Part shown: positions 49,035-61,051 of the stretch, in pieces
Numbering within the stretch: the first letter of the stretch is position 1
Layout of the letters: each line of letters begins with the position of its first letter
Origin: Serratia sp. H1w
Lineage (GTDB): Bacteria > Pseudomonadota > Gammaproteobacteria > Enterobacterales > Enterobacteriaceae
Direction of reading: 5' to 3'
Assembly (NCBI RefSeq): GCF_000633355.1
Contig: NZ_AYMQ01000094.1
Location: forward strand, 1-64,000
DNA: 64,000 bases
Notes under the pieces: model-generated
The model's database searches: none
Told to the model about the DNA's origin: nothing
The model's input: only the letters and a program-made list of their open reading frames with translations
Translations under genes and position numbers: made by a program

Positions 49035-50350
49035 CCGCCCAGCTCCTGCGCCAGACGGGCAAACTCGTTGCCACGCACTTCAAAATTACGGAACTGATCC
49101 AGGCTGGCGCAGGCCGGTGACAGCAGCACCATATCGCCTGACTGCACCTCGCGGGCAATCGCCTGCATTGCCTGCTCCATCGTTTCTGTCAGTGTGGCGA
49201 CTTCCGGACGCAGTTGCGCCAGTTGCCCACCATCACGGCCAAAACAGTACAAACGTACGTTGTCGCCTTGCAGATAACGCGCCAACGGGGAGAAGTCCGC
49301 AGACTTGCCGTCACCGCCCAACAGCAGATGCAATGTACCCTTGACCTGCAGGCCGTTCAACGCCGCTTCGGTACTGCCCACGTTGGTGGCTTTGGAATCA
49401 TTAATCCAACGCACGCCGTGCTGTTCCCACACCAGTTGGAAGCGATGCTCCAGGCCGGTGAAGGTGGTCAGCGCTTTCAAACTGGACGCACGCGGCAGCT
49501 TGACAGCATCGGCCAGCGCCAGGGCTGCCAGCGCATTGGTAAAGTTATGGCGGCCGGTGAGCTTCATCTCGCTGGTGTTGAGGACCTTCTCGCCGTTCAC
49601 ACGCAGCCAGATCTCACCCTGTTGGCGGGTGAGATGGTAATCCCCCACGTCGGCACCAAAGCTGACACAGCGCTCATCGGCACCGCGGATCGGCATGGTC
49701 AGCGCATCGTCCGCATTCACCACGCAGACCCCGGCATTTTCATAGACACGCAGTTTGGCGGCGCGGTATTGCTGCAGGCCAAACGGATAGCGATCCATAT
49801 GATCTTCGGTCACGTTCAAAATGGTGGCCGCTGCGGCGTGCAGGCTGTGAGTGGTTTCCAGTTGGAAGCTCGACAACTCCAGCACGTACAGTTGGCACTC
49901 CTGGCGCAGCAGGCTTAACGCTGGCAGGCCAATATTGCCCCCAACGCCTACGGCCCAACCGGCGGCCTTGGCCATTTCGCCCACCAAGGTGGTGACGGTG
50001 CTCTTGCCGTTGGAGCCGGTGATCGCCACGATCGGCGCCTGGGCTTCACGACAGAACAGCTCAACGTCTCCGACAATCTCAACTCCGGCATCAGCCGCAG
50101 CGCTCAAGGCGGGAGTGGCCAGTGCCATGCCAGGGCTGGCAACGATCAGGTCCGCCGTCAGCAGCCATTCCTGGTTGAGATCGCCCAGATGGCGTTCAAC
50201 GCTCTCGGGCAGTTGATCCAGGCCCGGCGGCGAAATACGGGTATCCATCACCCGCGGCGTCACGCCGCGAGTCATAAAGAAATCAACGCAGGACAGGCCG
50301 GTGAGGCCCAACCCGATGATGACTACCTTTTTACCCTGATAATCCACCAT
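49031..50350 (-). CDS. murD: UDP-MurNAc-L-Ala--D-glutamate ligase
   Basis: Adds D-Glu to UDP-MurNAc-L-Ala. The 439-residue enzyme shows the N-terminal [18 protein letters not shown]-loop [17 protein letters not shown], the [11 protein letters not shown] strand with the catalytic acid and [11 protein letters not shown] in the C-terminal domain. It starts three bases after the mraY stop. Confidence 0.97.
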   Translation of the reverse strand: MVDYQGKKVVIIGLGLTGLSCVDFFMTRGVTPRVMDTRISPPGLDQLPESVERHLGDLNQEWLLTADLIVASPGMALATPALSAAADAGVEIVGDVELFCREAQAPIVAITGSNGKSTVTTLVGEMAKAAGWAVGVGGNIGLPALSLLRQECQLYVLELSSFQLETTHSLHAAAATILNVTEDHMDRYPFGLQQYRAAKLRVYENAGVCVVNADDALTMPIRGADERCVSFGADVGDYHLTRQQGEIWLRVNGEKVLNTSEMKLTGRHNFTNALAALALADAVKLPRASSLKALTTFTGLEHRFQLVWEQHGVRWINDSKATNVGSTEAALNGLQVKGTLHLLLGGDGKSADFSPLARYLQGDNVRLYCFGRDGGQLAQLRPEVATLTETMEQAMQAIAREVQSGDMVLLSPACASLDQFRNFEVRGNEFARLAQELGG

Positions 50351-50352
50351 AA

Positions 50353-51435
50353 TTAGCGCACCTTCAGCGTCGCCAGGCCAATCAGCACCAGCATCAGCGA
50401 AATAATCCAGAAGCGCACGATCACCCGTGGTTCTGGCCAGCCTTTCAATTCATAGTGATGATGGATCGGCGCCATGCGGAAAATACGTTGCCCGCGCAGC
50501 TTGAACGATCCCACCTGCAGGATCACCGACAGCGTTTCAACCACAAACACGCCGCCCATGATCACCAGCAAGAACTCCTGGCGCAGCAGCACGGCGATAG
50601 TACCCAACGCGCCGCCCAGTGCCAGTGAACCTACGTCACCCATAAACACCTGAGCCGGGTAGGTGTTAAACCACAAGAAACCTAAACCTGCCCCGACAAT
50701 CGCGGTGCAGACAATGACCAACTCACCCGCATGACGCAGATAAGGAATATGCAGATAGTTGGCGAAGTTCATGTTGCCCGTCGCCCAAGCCACCAGTGCA
50801 AAGCCTGCCGCCACAAACACGGTTGGCATGATCGCCAGGCCATCCAGCCCATCGGTCAGGTTGACCGCGTTGCTGGTACCGACAATCACGAAGTACGCCA
50901 ACAGCACATACAGCAGACCCAGCTGCGGCATGATGTCCTTAAAGAACGGCACAACCAGCTCGGTGGCTGGCGTGTCTTTTCCTACGGCATACATGGCAAA
51001 GGCCACGATCAGGGCAATCACCGATTGCCAGAAATACTTCCAGCGGGCAATCAACCCCCGGGTATCTTTGCGCACCACTTTGCGATAATCATCCACAAAG
51101 CCGACGATGCCGTAACCTACCAGCACGAATAGCACGCACCACACGTAAGGGTTGGACGGATAGGCCCACATCAGCACCGAAATGGTGATGGAGGTCAGGA
51201 TCATGATGCCGCCCATGGTCGGCGTGCCGCGCTTGCTGAAATGTGACTCTGGCCCGTCGTTACGTACGACCTGGCCAAAGGACATTTCCTGCAGGCGTTT
51301 GATCACCTTAGGCCCCATCCACAAGGACAGGAACAGCGCGGTCAGCAGGCTGACAATGGCCCGGAACGTCAGGTAGGAAAAGACGTTGAAGCCTGAATAA
51401 TATTTGACCAAATGTTCGGCCAGCCAAACTAACAT
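50353..51435 (-). CDS. mraY: Phospho-MurNAc-pentapeptide translocase MraY
   Basis: Integral membrane enzyme that moves phospho-MurNAc-pentapeptide to undecaprenyl phosphate, forming lipid I. The 360 residues equal E. coli, with the DDYRK aspartates ([10 protein letters not shown]), [11 protein letters not shown] and the [12 protein letters not shown] histidine motif. Ten hydrophobic helices. Its start overlaps the murF end by seven bases. Confidence 0.97.
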   Translation of the reverse strand: MLVWLAEHLVKYYSGFNVFSYLTFRAIVSLLTALFLSLWMGPKVIKRLQEMSFGQVVRNDGPESHFSKRGTPTMGGIMILTSITISVLMWAYPSNPYVWCVLFVLVGYGIVGFVDDYRKVVRKDTRGLIARWKYFWQSVIALIVAFAMYAVGKDTPATELVVPFFKDIMPQLGLLYVLLAYFVIVGTSNAVNLTDGLDGLAIMPTVFVAAGFALVAWATGNMNFANYLHIPYLRHAGELVIVCTAIVGAGLGFLWFNTYPAQVFMGDVGSLALGGALGTIAVLLRQEFLLVIMGGVFVVETLSVILQVGSFKLRGQRIFRMAPIHHHYELKGWPEPRVIVRFWIISLMLVLIGLATLKVR

Positions 51436-52790
51436 GGTGCTTTCTCCTGTAACGCGCGTACTACCTGCTCCATTGCGGCACTACGTGAACCTTTGATTAA
51501 CACGGTAATTACCGCATGTGTTGAAAGTAGTTCCGCCACGCGCGCGGTCACTGCTGTTTTATCCTGATAATGCTCACCGTGACCGGCGGCCGAGCTCAAT
51601 ACCTGGCTCAGTCCACCCACGCTGATAACTTTATCGATACCGGCCTGACGGGCGGCTTCACCCACCTGACGATGGCATTCTTCGGCTTCTGCGCCCAGTT
51701 CGGCCATATCGCCAACGACCATCACGCGGTAACCCGGCATTTCTGCCAATACCTGCGCCGCTGCCGTCATGGAACCGACGTTGGCGTTGTAGCTGTCATC
51801 GAGCAATAACTTACCTGCTGCCAAGGCGATCGGGAACAGACGCCCTGGCACGGCCTGAAGCTGTTTTAAACCTTCACTGACGGCGGCCAACGTTGCACCC
51901 ACTGACATTGCCAGCGCTGCCGCTGCCAACGCATTGGCCACATTATGACGGCCCGGCAATGGCAACTCGATCGCTACCGTGCCGAATGGGCTGTGCAAGG
52001 TGAAGTGCGTTACGCTGCCTTTCACCTGGATGTCACTGGCAAAGAAATCTACTGATTCCGCAGCCTGGGGGGAGAAACGCCAGACTGTCTTGCCCCGTAA
52101 CTGCGTCTGCCAGTGTGGCCAGTCGTTGCTATCTGCATTGAGGATCGCCACGCCATCCGCCGGCAAACCGGCAAAGATCTCGCCCTTGGCCTGCGCCACG
52201 CCAGCCAGTGAACCAAAACCTTCCAGATGGGCAGCGGCCAGATTATTCACCAGCGCGCTCTGCGGTTGTGCCAAGGCGGTGGTATAGGCAATCTCACCGA
52301 TATGGTTGGCACCCAGTTCGATCACCGCAAAATCATGCTGCGGCTCTAAACGCAGCAGCGTTAGCGGCACGCCGATCTCGTTATTGTAATTGCCTGCGGT
52401 ATGCAGCACTTCGCCGCATTCACGCAAAATGGCCGCGGTCATCTCTTTCACCGAGGTCTTGCCCGATGAACCGGTCAGCGCCACCACTTTGGCTGGCACC
52501 TGCTGGCGTACCCAGGCGGCAAACTGCCCCAGCGCCAAGGTGGTATCTTTCACCACCAGTTGTGGGGCATCCACCAATAAGCGCTTACTTACCAGCAAAG
52601 CGCCTGCACCTGCGGCAACGGCATCAGCGGCAAAGTCGTGGGCATCGAAACGCTCCCCTTTCAAAGCCACAAACAGGCAACCCGCGGTGACCTGACGAGT
52701 ATCCCTTGTCACTTCGGTGATGGTGCAATCGGTGCCGATCAGCTCAGCATCCAATACTGCGGCCAGCGTCTGGAGGGAAACCGGGATCAT
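51429..52790 (-). CDS. murF: UDP-MurNAc-tripeptide--D-Ala-D-Ala ligase
   Basis: Adds D-Ala-D-Ala to complete the UDP-MurNAc-pentapeptide. The 453-residue enzyme has the N-terminal substrate domain ([20 protein letters not shown]), P-loop [14 protein letters not shown], the [10 protein letters not shown] strand, and [13 protein letters not shown] near the C-terminal domain. Overlaps murE by ATGA. Confidence 0.97.
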   Translation of the reverse strand: MIPVSLQTLAAVLDAELIGTDCTITEVTRDTRQVTAGCLFVALKGERFDAHDFAADAVAAGAGALLVSKRLLVDAPQLVVKDTTLALGQFAAWVRQQVPAKVVALTGSSGKTSVKEMTAAILRECGEVLHTAGNYNNEIGVPLTLLRLEPQHDFAVIELGANHIGEIAYTTALAQPQSALVNNLAAAHLEGFGSLAGVAQAKGEIFAGLPADGVAILNADSNDWPHWQTQLRGKTVWRFSPQAAESVDFFASDIQVKGSVTHFTLHSPFGTVAIELPLPGRHNVANALAAAALAMSVGATLAAVSEGLKQLQAVPGRLFPIALAAGKLLLDDSYNANVGSMTAAAQVLAEMPGYRVMVVGDMAELGAEAEECHRQVGEAARQAGIDKVISVGGLSQVLSSAAGHGEHYQDKTAVTARVAELLSTHAVITVLIKGSRSAAMEQVVRALQEKAPC

Positions 52791-54274
52791 GCCAACACCC
52801 CCAGCAGACGAGCGACGGTGGTACGATCGGAGTAGTCCAGGCGGCGGTTGCCCACCAGTTGGTAATCCTCGTGGCCTTTACCCGCCACCAGCACGACATC
52901 TTGTTCTTTGGCCTGCATGATGGCGCTGGTCACAGCTTCTGCACGCCCGTGGATCACCTGCACATGCCCGGCATCCAGCAGCCCGGCCAGAATATCTTTG
53001 ATGATCGCCTGCGGCTCTTCGGTACGCGGGTTATCATCCGTTACCACTACCCGGTCGGCAAACTGCTCGGCAATGCCACCCATAAGTGGGCGCTTACCTC
53101 TATCGCGATCGCCACCGCAGCCAAACACGCACCACAGTTGCCCCTGGCAATGCAGGCGAGCGGCTTCCAGCGCTTTTTCCAGCGCATCCGGGGTGTGGGC
53201 ATAATCCACCACGACCGTCGGCTTGCCTGGCGCATTGAAGACTTCCATCCGGCCACAGACCGGCTGGAGCTGATTGGCGGTGTTAACCAGCTTCTCAAGC
53301 GGGTAACCGAGCGACAGCAGCGTCGCCAATGCCAGGATCAGGTTACTGACGTTGAATGCCCCCATCAGGCGGCTTTCGATCTCGCCGTTACCCCAGCTTG
53401 AGCTGAAGTGGAGGGTGGCACCGTTATCGTGATAGTTCACCGCCGTGGTCTTCAACCAGCGGCCACGACAGCCAGGCTGTAAATTATCCTGCATGGTGAC
53501 GGCTACCGCGTCTGGCAAGTTAGCCAGCCAGCGCTGTCCGACTTCATCGTCGGCATTGATAATGGCCTGCCCAACCTCATGGTTGGCAAACAGTGACCAT
53601 TTGGCCGCTTCGTAGCTGGCCATGTCACCGTGGTAATCCAGGTGATCGCGGCTCAGGTTGGTGAATACCGCGGCGGCAAAAGGTAAGGCCGCCACACGGT
53701 GTTGCACCAGACCGTGAGAGGAAACTTCCATCGCGGCAAAGGTCGCCCCCTGCTGCACCAGATCGTTAAGCACGTGCTGCACGTCGACGGCAGAACCGGT
53801 GGTATTTTCCGTTGGGCAAACCTGATCTAACAAACCGTTGCCGACGGTGCCCATCACTGCGGCCGTTTCCCCCAACAGTTGGCTCCATTGGGCTAACAGT
53901 TGAGTGGTGGTGGTTTTACCGTTGGTCCCGGTCACGCCAATCAGGCGCAGACGCTCGGCAGGCTGATGATAGAAACGCCCGGCTAATGCGGACAGGCGCT
54001 GGCCAAGTTGGCTCAGATAAATCACCGGCACGCCGTGCATTTCACAAATTTTACCGTCTTCAGCTTCGCCTTCCGCTTCGGCGATAACGGCGGCAACCCC
54101 TTGGGCGATGGCTTGCGGAATATAGCGGCGTCCATCCGTTTGATGGCCAACTACGGCGACAAACAGATCCCCGGCAGCCGCAATACGGCTGTCTAATATC
54201 ATTTCCCGCAGCGCGCGCTCGGGTGCCGTTGGCACCCACGGAGCGAGTAAATCGCGCAAATTACGATCGGCCAC
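52787..54274 (-). CDS. murE: UDP-MurNAc-L-Ala-D-Glu--meso-DAP ligase
   Basis: Adds meso-diaminopimelate to the peptide stem. The protein has P-loop [27 protein letters not shown], and the DAP-recognition motif DNPRTEEP. The longest form starts at ATG 54286, but that ATG lies in ATGAGGGT, which looks like the ribosome site for the GTG at 54274. The GTG start gives 495 residues beginning with [14 protein letters not shown], like E. coli, and overlaps ftsI by 14 bases. Confidence 0.96.
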   Translation of the reverse strand: MADRNLRDLLAPWVPTAPERALREMILDSRIAAAGDLFVAVVGHQTDGRRYIPQAIAQGVAAVIAEAEGEAEDGKICEMHGVPVIYLSQLGQRLSALAGRFYHQPAERLRLIGVTGTNGKTTTTQLLAQWSQLLGETAAVMGTVGNGLLDQVCPTENTTGSAVDVQHVLNDLVQQGATFAAMEVSSHGLVQHRVAALPFAAAVFTNLSRDHLDYHGDMASYEAAKWSLFANHEVGQAIINADDEVGQRWLANLPDAVAVTMQDNLQPGCRGRWLKTTAVNYHDNGATLHFSSSWGNGEIESRLMGAFNVSNLILALATLLSLGYPLEKLVNTANQLQPVCGRMEVFNAPGKPTVVVDYAHTPDALEKALEAARLHCQGQLWCVFGCGGDRDRGKRPLMGGIAEQFADRVVVTDDNPRTEEPQAIIKDILAGLLDAGHVQVIHGRAEAVTSAIMQAKEQDVVLVAGKGHEDYQLVGNRRLDYSDRTTVARLLGVLA

Positions 54275-56027
54275 CTGTACCCTCATTCTTGTTAATCACT
54301 AATTCGCTTTTGTCACCGGTGGGTAACGCGTCTGGCTGAACGTTCATGATCCGCAGCGCGCCTCCCATGATGGCACCAAACACCGGCGCAGAAATCGCAC
54401 CACCGTAGTATTTTCCACCCTGCGGGTCGTTGATGACCACCACCAGAGCAAAACGAGGTTGGCTAGCTGGTGCCACCCCCGCGGTATAAGCGATATATCG
54501 GTTGACGTATTTGCCATCCGGGCCGACCTTTTTGGCGGTACCGGTTTTAATGGCAATACGATAACCCTTGATGGCGGCTTTCACCCCACCACCGCCCGGC
54601 AAGGCGACGCTTTCCATCATGTGCACTACCGTACGCACGGTAGCCTCGGGGAAGATGCGTTCACCGGCAACCGGAGGGTCAACCTTGGTGATCGACAGTG
54701 GGCGATAAACGCCCAAGCTGCCGATCGTGGCATAGACTCGCGCTAACTGTAACGGGGTTACCATTAGCCCATAGCCGAAAGAGAAGGTGGCCCTCTCTAT
54801 GTCAGACCACCGTTGTTTTTTTGGGTATAAGCCACTGCTTTCTCCGACCAGCCCCAAATTGGTCGCTTTTCCCAGCCCAAAACGTGAGTAAGTATCTACC
54901 AACGCTGAGGACGGCATCGCTAACGCCAGCTTTGAAACACCGACGTTACTCGACTTCTGCAAGATCCCGGTCACGGTCAGTTCCGAATAACGCGCCACGT
55001 CTTTGATTTCATGGCCGCTAACGCGGTAAGGGATGGTGTTGAGCACGCTATTTTCTTTCACTACGCCACGCTGCAACGCCGTCATTACCACCATCGGTTT
55101 AACGGTAGAACCAGGCTCAAAAATATCGGTGATGGCACGGTTACGCATGGTGTCTTTCGGCGTATCGGCCATATTGTTCGGGTTGTACGACGGGCTGTTG
55201 GCCATCGCCAGCACTTCGCCGGTGTTCACATCCACCAGCACCGCGGTACCAGACTCCGCCTTGTTGAAGGCAACGGCGTTGTTCAGTTCGCGATAAACCA
55301 GCGCCTGCAGACGTTCATCGATGCTCAGCGCCAGATTGTGCGCCGCCTGGCTGTCTACCGAGGAGATATCCTCGATCACCCGGCCATAGCGGTCTTTACG
55401 TACCGTTCTTTCACCCGGTTGGCCGGTCAGCCAGCGGTCAAAGCTTTTTTCGACCCCTTCAATACCTTCGCCATCAATGTTGGTCACGCCGATGATATGA
55501 GAGGTCACTTGCCCGGACGGGTAATAACGGCGCGACTCCTGACGCAGGTAGATACCTGGCAGTTTCAGCTTGTGGATGTAATCACCAATCGCCGGGTTAA
55601 CCTGCCGGGCCAGATAGACAAAGCGCCCCTTCGGATTGGCATTGATACGATTGGAGAGCTGATCGAGCGGGATTTGCAACGCGTCGGACAGCGCTTTCCA
55701 GCGCGAATCCAGCGTAATACCCCCACGTTCGTTCAACTCTTTCGGATCCGCCCATACGGCGTTCACCGGTACGCTCACCGCCAGCGGGCGACCAGAGCGA
55801 TCGCTAATCATGCCGCGCGCGGTTGGCACCGACTGTACGCGCAGCGAGCGCATATCGCCTTCCTTCACCAACCGATCCGGATTGATCACCTGCAAATAGG
55901 CCACACGCAGCATCAGCCCAACCAAGGCCAACAGGATACAGCCGCACAGCAACGCAAAACGCCAGCTGACAAAGCTGGCTTGATCTTCCTGGCGTTTCAA
56001 CTTATTACCGGGACGTACTGCTTTCAT
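54261..56027 (-). CDS. ftsI: Septal transpeptidase FtsI (PBP3)
   Basis: Class B penicillin-binding protein that cross-links septal peptidoglycan; target of aztreonam and cephalexin. The 588-residue protein has a cytoplasmic tail and one transmembrane helix ([20 protein letters not shown]), the pedestal domain, and the catalytic motifs STVK (PGSTVKPM), SSN (KSSNVG) and KTGT (IKTGTAKK). It follows ftsL by 42 bases. Confidence 0.97.
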   Translation of the reverse strand: MKAVRPGNKLKRQEDQASFVSWRFALLCGCILLALVGLMLRVAYLQVINPDRLVKEGDMRSLRVQSVPTARGMISDRSGRPLAVSVPVNAVWADPKELNERGGITLDSRWKALSDALQIPLDQLSNRINANPKGRFVYLARQVNPAIGDYIHKLKLPGIYLRQESRRYYPSGQVTSHIIGVTNIDGEGIEGVEKSFDRWLTGQPGERTVRKDRYGRVIEDISSVDSQAAHNLALSIDERLQALVYRELNNAVAFNKAESGTAVLVDVNTGEVLAMANSPSYNPNNMADTPKDTMRNRAITDIFEPGSTVKPMVVMTALQRGVVKENSVLNTIPYRVSGHEIKDVARYSELTVTGILQKSSNVGVSKLALAMPSSALVDTYSRFGLGKATNLGLVGESSGLYPKKQRWSDIERATFSFGYGLMVTPLQLARVYATIGSLGVYRPLSITKVDPPVAGERIFPEATVRTVVHMMESVALPGGGGVKAAIKGYRIAIKTGTAKKVGPDGKYVNRYIAYTAGVAPASQPRFALVVVINDPQGGKYYGGAISAPVFGAIMGGALRIMNVQPDALPTGDKSELVINKNEGTGGRS

Positions 56028-56069
56028 GCGTTAGCTATTTGCTCCGTGTCATAACTTCGGCTAAACCAC

Positions 56070-56390
56070 TCATGGCTTGACAATAATATTTTCTTGCGAT
56101 GGATCAACGTGTTGCATCTGCAGCTTCTCAGTGGCGATACGCTCTACACGGCTGTGATCGCCAAGGGCATTCTCTTCCAGGATCAGGTTGCGCCACTCAA
56201 TATCCAGCGCATCCCTCTCCAACACCAGCTGTTCACGCTCGGCGGTCAGCAGGCGGGTACGGTGAGCGGTGGTCACCACAAACACGGCGGAAACCAGCGC
56301 GGCGATCAGCAAAATCATTGGGATCTTGGCATTACGCAGCAGATCGCCACCGATGACGCCGACTAAACCGTGGCGCTCATTGCCAATCAC
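56070..56390 (-). CDS. ftsL: Cell division protein FtsL
   Basis: Small bitopic divisome protein that forms a coiled coil with FtsB and activates FtsWI. The 106 residues contain one transmembrane helix ([20 protein letters not shown]) and a leucine-zipper region ([20 protein letters not shown]). E. coli FtsL is somewhat longer at the N-terminus. It overlaps rsmH by ATGA. Confidence 0.94.
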   Translation of the reverse strand: MIGNERHGLVGVIGGDLLRNAKIPMILLIAALVSAVFVVTTAHRTRLLTAEREQLVLERDALDIEWRNLILEENALGDHSRVERIATEKLQMQHVDPSQENIIVKP

Positions 56391-57328
56391 GCAGGCATCC
56401 TCTCGGCAATTCGCAGTACCGAGCTACGCGACCGTGGGTTTTCCGCTACTTCCGCATCACCAGGCATCATTTTGCCCAAAGCTTTCAAGGTACGGCCGCC
56501 CATTTCACGCAGTTGCGCTTCGGTTAACGGTATACCCGCCGGAACCTGGGCACCGCGGCTGTGGTGACGCATAAAGCGTTTGACGATACGGTCTTCCAAC
56601 GAATGGAAGCTGATGATCGACAGACGGCCTTGCGGGGCCAACACGGCCAATGCACCATCCAACGCGCGTTCGATTTCTTCCAACTCACTGTTGATGTAGA
56701 TACGGATCGCCTGGAAGCTGCGGGTTGCCGGGTGTTTATGCTTATCGCGGAACGGGCTGGCATGGGCAATCAGCTCCGCCAGTTCCTTGGTACGGGTCAT
56801 CGGCTCAACGAGGTTTCTTTCCACGATGGCACGGGCAATGCGTTTGGCAAAACGCTCCTCACCGAAGGTTTTCAGCACCCAGGCGATATCGTCTGCTTCC
56901 GCTTTCATCAACCATTCGGCGGCAGATAGGCCGCTTGAGGGATCCATGCGCATATCCAGCGGGCCGTCGCGCATAAAGGAAAATCCGCGTTCTGCATCAT
57001 CCAACTGCGGGGAAGAAACGCCCAGGTCGAGCAACACGCCGTCAATCTTGCCCACCAGGTCCCGTTCCTGCACATAGTCAGCCAAATCGGAAAACGGGCC
57101 GTGGATGATAGTAAAACGTGGGTCTGTAATAGCTTGAGCTGCGGCAATTGCCTGCGGATCGCGATCGATAGCCAGCAAGCGCCCTTCCGGCCCCAGTTGG
57201 GACAAGATCAGACGAGAATGACCACCGCGACCAAAAGTACCGTCGATGTAGATGCCGTTACTGCGAATATTGAGACCCTTTACGGCCTCATCCAACAGTA
57301 CGGTCGTATGTTTATAATTTTCCAGCAT
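56387..57328 (-). CDS. rsmH: 16S rRNA (cytosine-1402-N4)-methyltransferase RsmH
   Basis: SAM-dependent enzyme that N4-methylates C1402 in the ribosomal decoding centre. The 313 residues have the SAM motif [33 protein letters not shown], and the C-terminal [15 protein letters not shown]. It starts two bases after the mraZ stop and matches the usual length. Confidence 0.96.
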   Translation of the reverse strand: MLENYKHTTVLLDEAVKGLNIRSNGIYIDGTFGRGGHSRLILSQLGPEGRLLAIDRDPQAIAAAQAITDPRFTIIHGPFSDLADYVQERDLVGKIDGVLLDLGVSSPQLDDAERGFSFMRDGPLDMRMDPSSGLSAAEWLMKAEADDIAWVLKTFGEERFAKRIARAIVERNLVEPMTRTKELAELIAHASPFRDKHKHPATRSFQAIRIYINSELEEIERALDGALAVLAPQGRLSIISFHSLEDRIVKRFMRHHSRGAQVPAGIPLTEAQLREMGGRTLKALGKMMPGDAEVAENPRSRSSVLRIAERMPA

Positions 57329-57330
57329 GC

Positions 57331-57789
57331 TTATAGTGACAAGTCCTGTAGCCGCTCAGACAACGGTTCCTGAGTGGATTGTTCCGCGTCAATATCATCC
57401 TTGACTTGTTGATACCAGGTCTGTTCATCCCACAGTTCAAACTTGTTGAACTGCCCGACCAGCATCACTTCTTTAGTAAGCCCGGCGTGTTGGCGCAGCG
57501 TATTGGCTAACAGCAACCGACCGGCATTATCCATCTGACATTCGCTGGCATGGCCCAAAAGTAAGCGCTGGACGCGGCGCTCGGCGGGATTCATGCTCGA
57601 CAGACGGGACAACTTTTGCTCGATGATTTCCCATTGAGGTAATGGATAAAGCAGCAGGCAGGGCTGATGGAGGTCAATGGTGCAAACCATTTGGCCTTGC
57701 GATTCCTCATTCAGTAAATCCCGATACCGGGTAGGAACGGCGAGCCGTCCTTTACTGTCGAGGTTGACCAACGTTGCCCCACGAAACAT
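57331..57789 (-). CDS. mraZ: Transcriptional regulator MraZ
   Basis: AbrB-like regulator that binds repeats in front of its own gene and represses the dcw operon. The 152-residue protein has two SpoVT/AbrB-like domains ([20 protein letters not shown]; and the [13 protein letters not shown] repeat). It is the first gene of the cluster, with a promoter and three tandem boxes upstream. Confidence 0.96.
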   Translation of the reverse strand: MFRGATLVNLDSKGRLAVPTRYRDLLNEESQGQMVCTIDLHQPCLLLYPLPQWEIIEQKLSRLSSMNPAERRVQRLLLGHASECQMDNAGRLLLANTLRQHAGLTKEVMLVGQFNKFELWDEQTWYQQVKDDIDAEQSTQEPLSERLQDLSL

Positions 57790-57812
57790 ACCTGAGCTAC
57801 CCCCTCGTGACC

Positions 57813-57842
57813 CTTTTCACCACTTTACACCACAAATTCCCA
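57813..57842 (-). promoter_or_regulatory. MraZ-binding tandem repeats
   Basis: On the minus strand TGGGAATTTG, TGGTGTAAAG and TGGTGAAAAG follow each other with an exact 10-base period, between the promoter and the mraZ start. This is the layout of known MraZ boxes. Confidence 0.75.
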
Positions 57843-57850
57843 CATAAGGG

Positions 57851-57880
57851 AGTTTACGGAGGGTATGAAAACCTTGTCAA
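57851..57880 (-). promoter_or_regulatory. Promoter of the mra/dcw operon
   Basis: Minus-strand TTGACA (57875-57880) and TAAACT (57851-57856) with an 18-base spacer, just upstream of the MraZ boxes, as for the E. coli mra promoter. Confidence 0.65.
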
Positions 57881-58685
57881 GCCAGAGCAAGCGCGGTTTG
57901 GCAATATTTATAGGCATATTCTGGGGGCTGTCTCACGAAAGGAACTCTAATTATTGCATGAAGATAAATTAACATCATGATTAAAGAGGAGAATTTTCTA
58001 AGCGGAAATAATGTGATTAAAATAAACACAAATTGACGATTAAATAACTCATTATGCCCTTCTGCAATCCAGGTCTCACTTTTCAACATCGTTCGGGCCG
58101 GGGACAAACCTGCTGCATCCCGCGCTGGCAAAGGCTTGGCCACCAGCGGCCTGATGGCCAGCAAAGGCCATAACCCATTGACTTAATAACACTCAATGCA
58201 TATATCGCCGTTACCCATGCGCTATTTTACTGTAATTATTCCACCAAAGACCAACCCGTAGAAAAAATAATTGCGGCGCAAATGACTTACCACGCTAATT
58301 ATGATGCAAATCATATCGGTAAGATTTTTCTCAAAACACCTATTTACAATTCACCCGGCATTTTTTTTCGCATTTAGGAATATGCGCAAAAATAGTAAGG
58401 CTACCTCCGGTGCATTTATCCGTGCGGCCTCCCCTGGCCAACGAAAAACCATAACACCTTGTTTATAAATGAATTATAAGAATCTGCCATGTTAAATGCC
58501 TGCTTTTTCCGCTTTTCACCCTGTCGTCAGGATAAAAATCAGCCAAATGTTAAAAATAAAAATTTTCAGCCACTTAAAACAAACCAAGCAGTCAAGTAGA
58601 CTACTAACAGGCTAACAAATTAGATAATAACACCAGGTCAACATTCATTATCAACATGTTGACCGTTAAAATCAGGGATCGTGTC
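57881..58685. other. Long intergenic region between mraZ promoter and alaE
   Basis: About 800 bases, AT-rich except near 58080-58160. A minus-strand ORF of 95 codons (57877-58164) lacks a ribosome site and family features and is not supported. The alaE promoter must lie near the right end. Nothing else recognised. Confidence 0.55.
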
Positions 58686-59153
58686 ATGTCTACAGCTGTT
58701 TCTCACTGGCGCAGCGCTGCCGCCGATACTTTTGCGCTGGTGGTGTACTGTTTTATCGTCGGGATGGCGATCGAAATGCTGATCTCGGGCATGAGCTTTA
58801 GCCAATCGCTCTCCTCTAGGCTGGTGTCGATCCCGGTCAATATCCTGATCGCCTGGCCTTATGGCCGCTACCGTGATTTCTTTATCGCCACCGCTCGCCG
58901 CAGCCCCCGCGGGCAATTTTTACTGCGCAACCTGGCCGACCTGTTGGCCTACGTCAGCTTTCAATCGCCGGTTTACGCCGCCATTCTGTGGAGCGTGGGC
59001 GCAGACGGCCAGCAGATCCTGGCGGCGGTGACCAGCAATGCGGTGATCTCGATGGCGATGGGCGTGGTGTACGGCTACTTTCTGGAGTACTGCCGCAGGT
59101 TGTTTCGCGTGGTCCCCTCACCCCAACCCTCTCCCACAGGGAGAGGGAGCTAG
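58686..59153 (+). CDS. alaE: L-alanine exporter AlaE
   Basis: Inner-membrane exporter that relieves toxic intracellular L-alanine. The 155-residue protein tracks E. coli Ala[21 protein letters not shown], the [17 protein letters not shown] motif, [10 protein letters not shown] and [14 protein letters not shown]. Four hydrophobic helices. The natural protein end is blurred: the last dozen residues ([12 protein letters not shown]) and the stop codon come from a family-1 repeat that starts inside the gene. In E. coli alaE is elsewhere; here it sits between cra and mraZ. Confidence 0.92.
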   Translation: MSTAVSHWRSAAADTFALVVYCFIVGMAIEMLISGMSFSQSLSSRLVSIPVNILIAWPYGRYRDFFIATARRSPRGQFLLRNLADLLAYVSFQSPVYAAILWSVGADGQQILAAVTSNAVISMAMGVVYGYFLEYCRRLFRVVPSPQPSPTGRGS

Positions 59154-59276
59154 TTCAACGTCGTGGGCAGGTCAGGTGGCACGCCGTAGGGGGCGCTGCA
59201 TGCTGCGCCCGTGCCAAGGTCAGATTAAGGAGTCAATGGGTCCCCTCTCCTTTTGGGAGAGGGTTAAGGTGAGGGC
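59113..59276. repeat. Composite palindromic repeat, family 1 (copy 3)
   Basis: CCCCTCACCCCAACCCTCTCCC (from 59115) and the inverse GGGAGAGGGTTAAGGTGAGGG (59255-59275) bracket inner units and one family-2 palindrome. Its left arm overlaps the alaE 3' end. Confidence 0.8.
59191..59210. repeat. Palindromic repeat, family 2 (copy 3)
   Basis: GGGCGCTGCATGCTGCGCCC is the inverse-orientation form of the copies at 36012 and 63055, preceded by TAGG. It is nested inside the family-1 element between alaE and cra. Confidence 0.75.
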
Positions 59277-59280
59277 TGGA

Positions 59281-60285
59281 TTACTTGCGGCTCAGGCTGC
59301 CACGGCGGAACAGGTTACGACGAATGCGCGTCATACCCGGCTTGGGTTTGCGCGGTTCATCCAGGCTGGCTAGTACCAACTCCAGCACCCGCTCGGCAAC
59401 ATCGCGGTGACGCTGGGCCACGGCAAGCACCGGGCACTCCAGGAAATCCAACAGCTCATGGTCACCAAAGGTGGCAATCGCCAGATCCGCCGGTAAACGC
59501 CCACGCTGTTTCAACGTGACATCCATCACCCCCTGCAACAGCGAGAACGAAGTGGTGAACAGTGCCTGTGGCATCGGATGGGTTTTCAACCATTCCGCAA
59601 ACAGCACACCGGCCGCTTCACGTTCATAGCTGTTGGCATACAGATAATCCACCTGCCGCTCATCGTCCTGCCAGGCCTGGCGGAAACCTTGCTCACGCAG
59701 GAAGCTGACCGAAAGTTCTGGCAAAGCCCCAAGATACAACACCGACTTGGCGGGGAAAGTCCGTAACTCCTGCGCCAAGGCAAAAGAATCCTCCTGATCG
59801 GCCCCCACCACGCTGATAAAGTGTTCACGATCCAGCGCGCGATCCAATGCGATAATCGGGAAAGGATCGTTCGCCCAGCGTTGATAGAAAGGATGCTCCG
59901 GCGGCAAGGCGGTAGACACAATAATCGCATCGACCTGACGTTGCAGCAGGTGCTCGATGCAGCGCATCTCATTATCCGGCTGATCTTCGGAACAGGCGAT
60001 CAGCAGTTGGTAACCGCGTTGACGCGCTTGACGTTCCAGATAGTTGGCAATGCGGGTGTAGCTGGTATTCTCCAGATCGGGTATCACCAGGCCGATAGAA
60101 CGAGTGCGGCCCGCACGCAACCCTGCCGCGACGGCATTCGGGTGATAATTGTGCTCCCTGACCACGGCCATCACTTTTTCGACGGTTTTATCGCTGACAC
60201 GATACTGTTTCGCCTTGCCGTTGATGACATAACTGGCCGTAGTGCGCGAAACGCCTGCGAGACGCGCGATTTCATCCAGTTTCAC
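59281..60285 (-). CDS. cra: Catabolite repressor/activator Cra (FruR)
   Basis: LacI/GalR-family regulator of central carbon flow, released from DNA by fructose 1-phosphate. The 334 residues equal E. coli, with the [23 protein letters not shown], hinge helix ([16 protein letters not shown]) and a periplasmic-binding-like sugar domain. In E. coli it is followed by mraZ on the same strand; here alaE lies between. Confidence 0.97.
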   Translation of the reverse strand: MKLDEIARLAGVSRTTASYVINGKAKQYRVSDKTVEKVMAVVREHNYHPNAVAAGLRAGRTRSIGLVIPDLENTSYTRIANYLERQARQRGYQLLIACSEDQPDNEMRCIEHLLQRQVDAIIVSTALPPEHPFYQRWANDPFPIIALDRALDREHFISVVGADQEDSFALAQELRTFPAKSVLYLGALPELSVSFLREQGFRQAWQDDERQVDYLYANSYEREAAGVLFAEWLKTHPMPQALFTTSFSLLQGVMDVTLKQRGRLPADLAIATFGDHELLDFLECPVLAVAQRHRDVAERVLELVLASLDEPRKPKPGMTRIRRNLFRRGSLSRK

Positions 60286-60484
60286 GTTAACCCCTTTAAA
60301 TAACTCTAAAAATTACAATGGATCGTGTGGCGTTGTTTTACCCCTGGCTTTCAGAGTACGGCATACCGAAAGCAGCGAGGTAAGGAGTAACCATGATAGT
60401 CACTATGGTTATTCAACCCGTAATGGCGATCTAACCGCAGAAAACACGGCCGAGCAACCGCTTTCGCCCAAAGGTGCCAGCAAA

Positions 60485-60532
60485 TGGGCAAAAAAGAAAA
60501 AAGAAAGGGCGTAGCAAGACTCGCCACGCCCT
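60485..60532 (-). terminator. Rho-independent terminator after ilvH
   Basis: Stem AGGGCGT / ACGCCCT (60506-60532) with further pairing inside; on the minus strand it is followed by TTTCTTTTTTCTTTTTT. It lies 25 bases after the ilvH stop. Confidence 0.85.
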
Positions 60533-60556
60533 CGATACCGTGCAGAAAACCCGCTA

Positions 60557-61051
60557 TCAGCGCATAATCTTGTCGCCGCGCGACACGCCAACAATTCCTG
60601 AGCGGGCCACTTCCACGATCTCTGCCACTTCACGTACGGCGTTGAGGAAAGCATCCAGTTTGTCACTGGTCCCGGCCAGTTGTACGGTGTAAAGCGACGA
60701 GGTGACATCCACAATCTGGCCACGGAAGATATCCGTGCTGCGCTTCACCTCTTCACGGCCATAGCCGCTAGCCTGTAGTTTCACCAGCATGATTTCACGC
60801 TCAACGTGTGAGCCTTGTACCAGCTCACTGACGCGCAGCACGTCCACCAATTTGTGCAGTTGCTTCTCTATCTGCTCCAGCACCTTTTCATCACCCACCG
60901 TCTGGATCGTCATGCGCGACAGGGTTGGGTCATCGGTGGGGGCCACCGTCAGGCTTTCGATGTTATAGCCACGCTGAGAGAACAGCCCGACGACGCGCGA
61001 CAACGCACCGGATTCGTTTTCCAGTAATACCGATAAGATACGGCGCTTCAT
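60557..61051 (-). CDS. ilvH: Acetolactate synthase III, regulatory subunit
   Basis: Small subunit that gives valine feedback inhibition to IlvI. The 164 residues comprise an N-terminal ACT domain ([20 protein letters not shown], with the valine-site loop [11 protein letters not shown]) and the C-terminal domain. ATG 61051 overlaps the ilvI stop as TGATG and has a GGAGAG site. A strong terminator follows. Confidence 0.97.
   Translation of the reverse strand: MKRRILSVLLENESGALSRVVGLFSQRGYNIESLTVAPTDDPTLSRMTIQTVGDEKVLEQIEKQLHKLVDVLRVSELVQGSHVEREIMLVKLQASGYGREEVKRSTDIFRGQIVDVTSSLYTVQLAGTSDKLDAFLNAVREVAEIVEVARSGIVGVSRGDKIMR

Noticed and set aside
57877-58164. Minus-strand ORF of 95 codons upstream of mraZ
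   Set aside because: No ribosome site, no family features, overlaps the mra promoter at its end, and composition looks non-coding.
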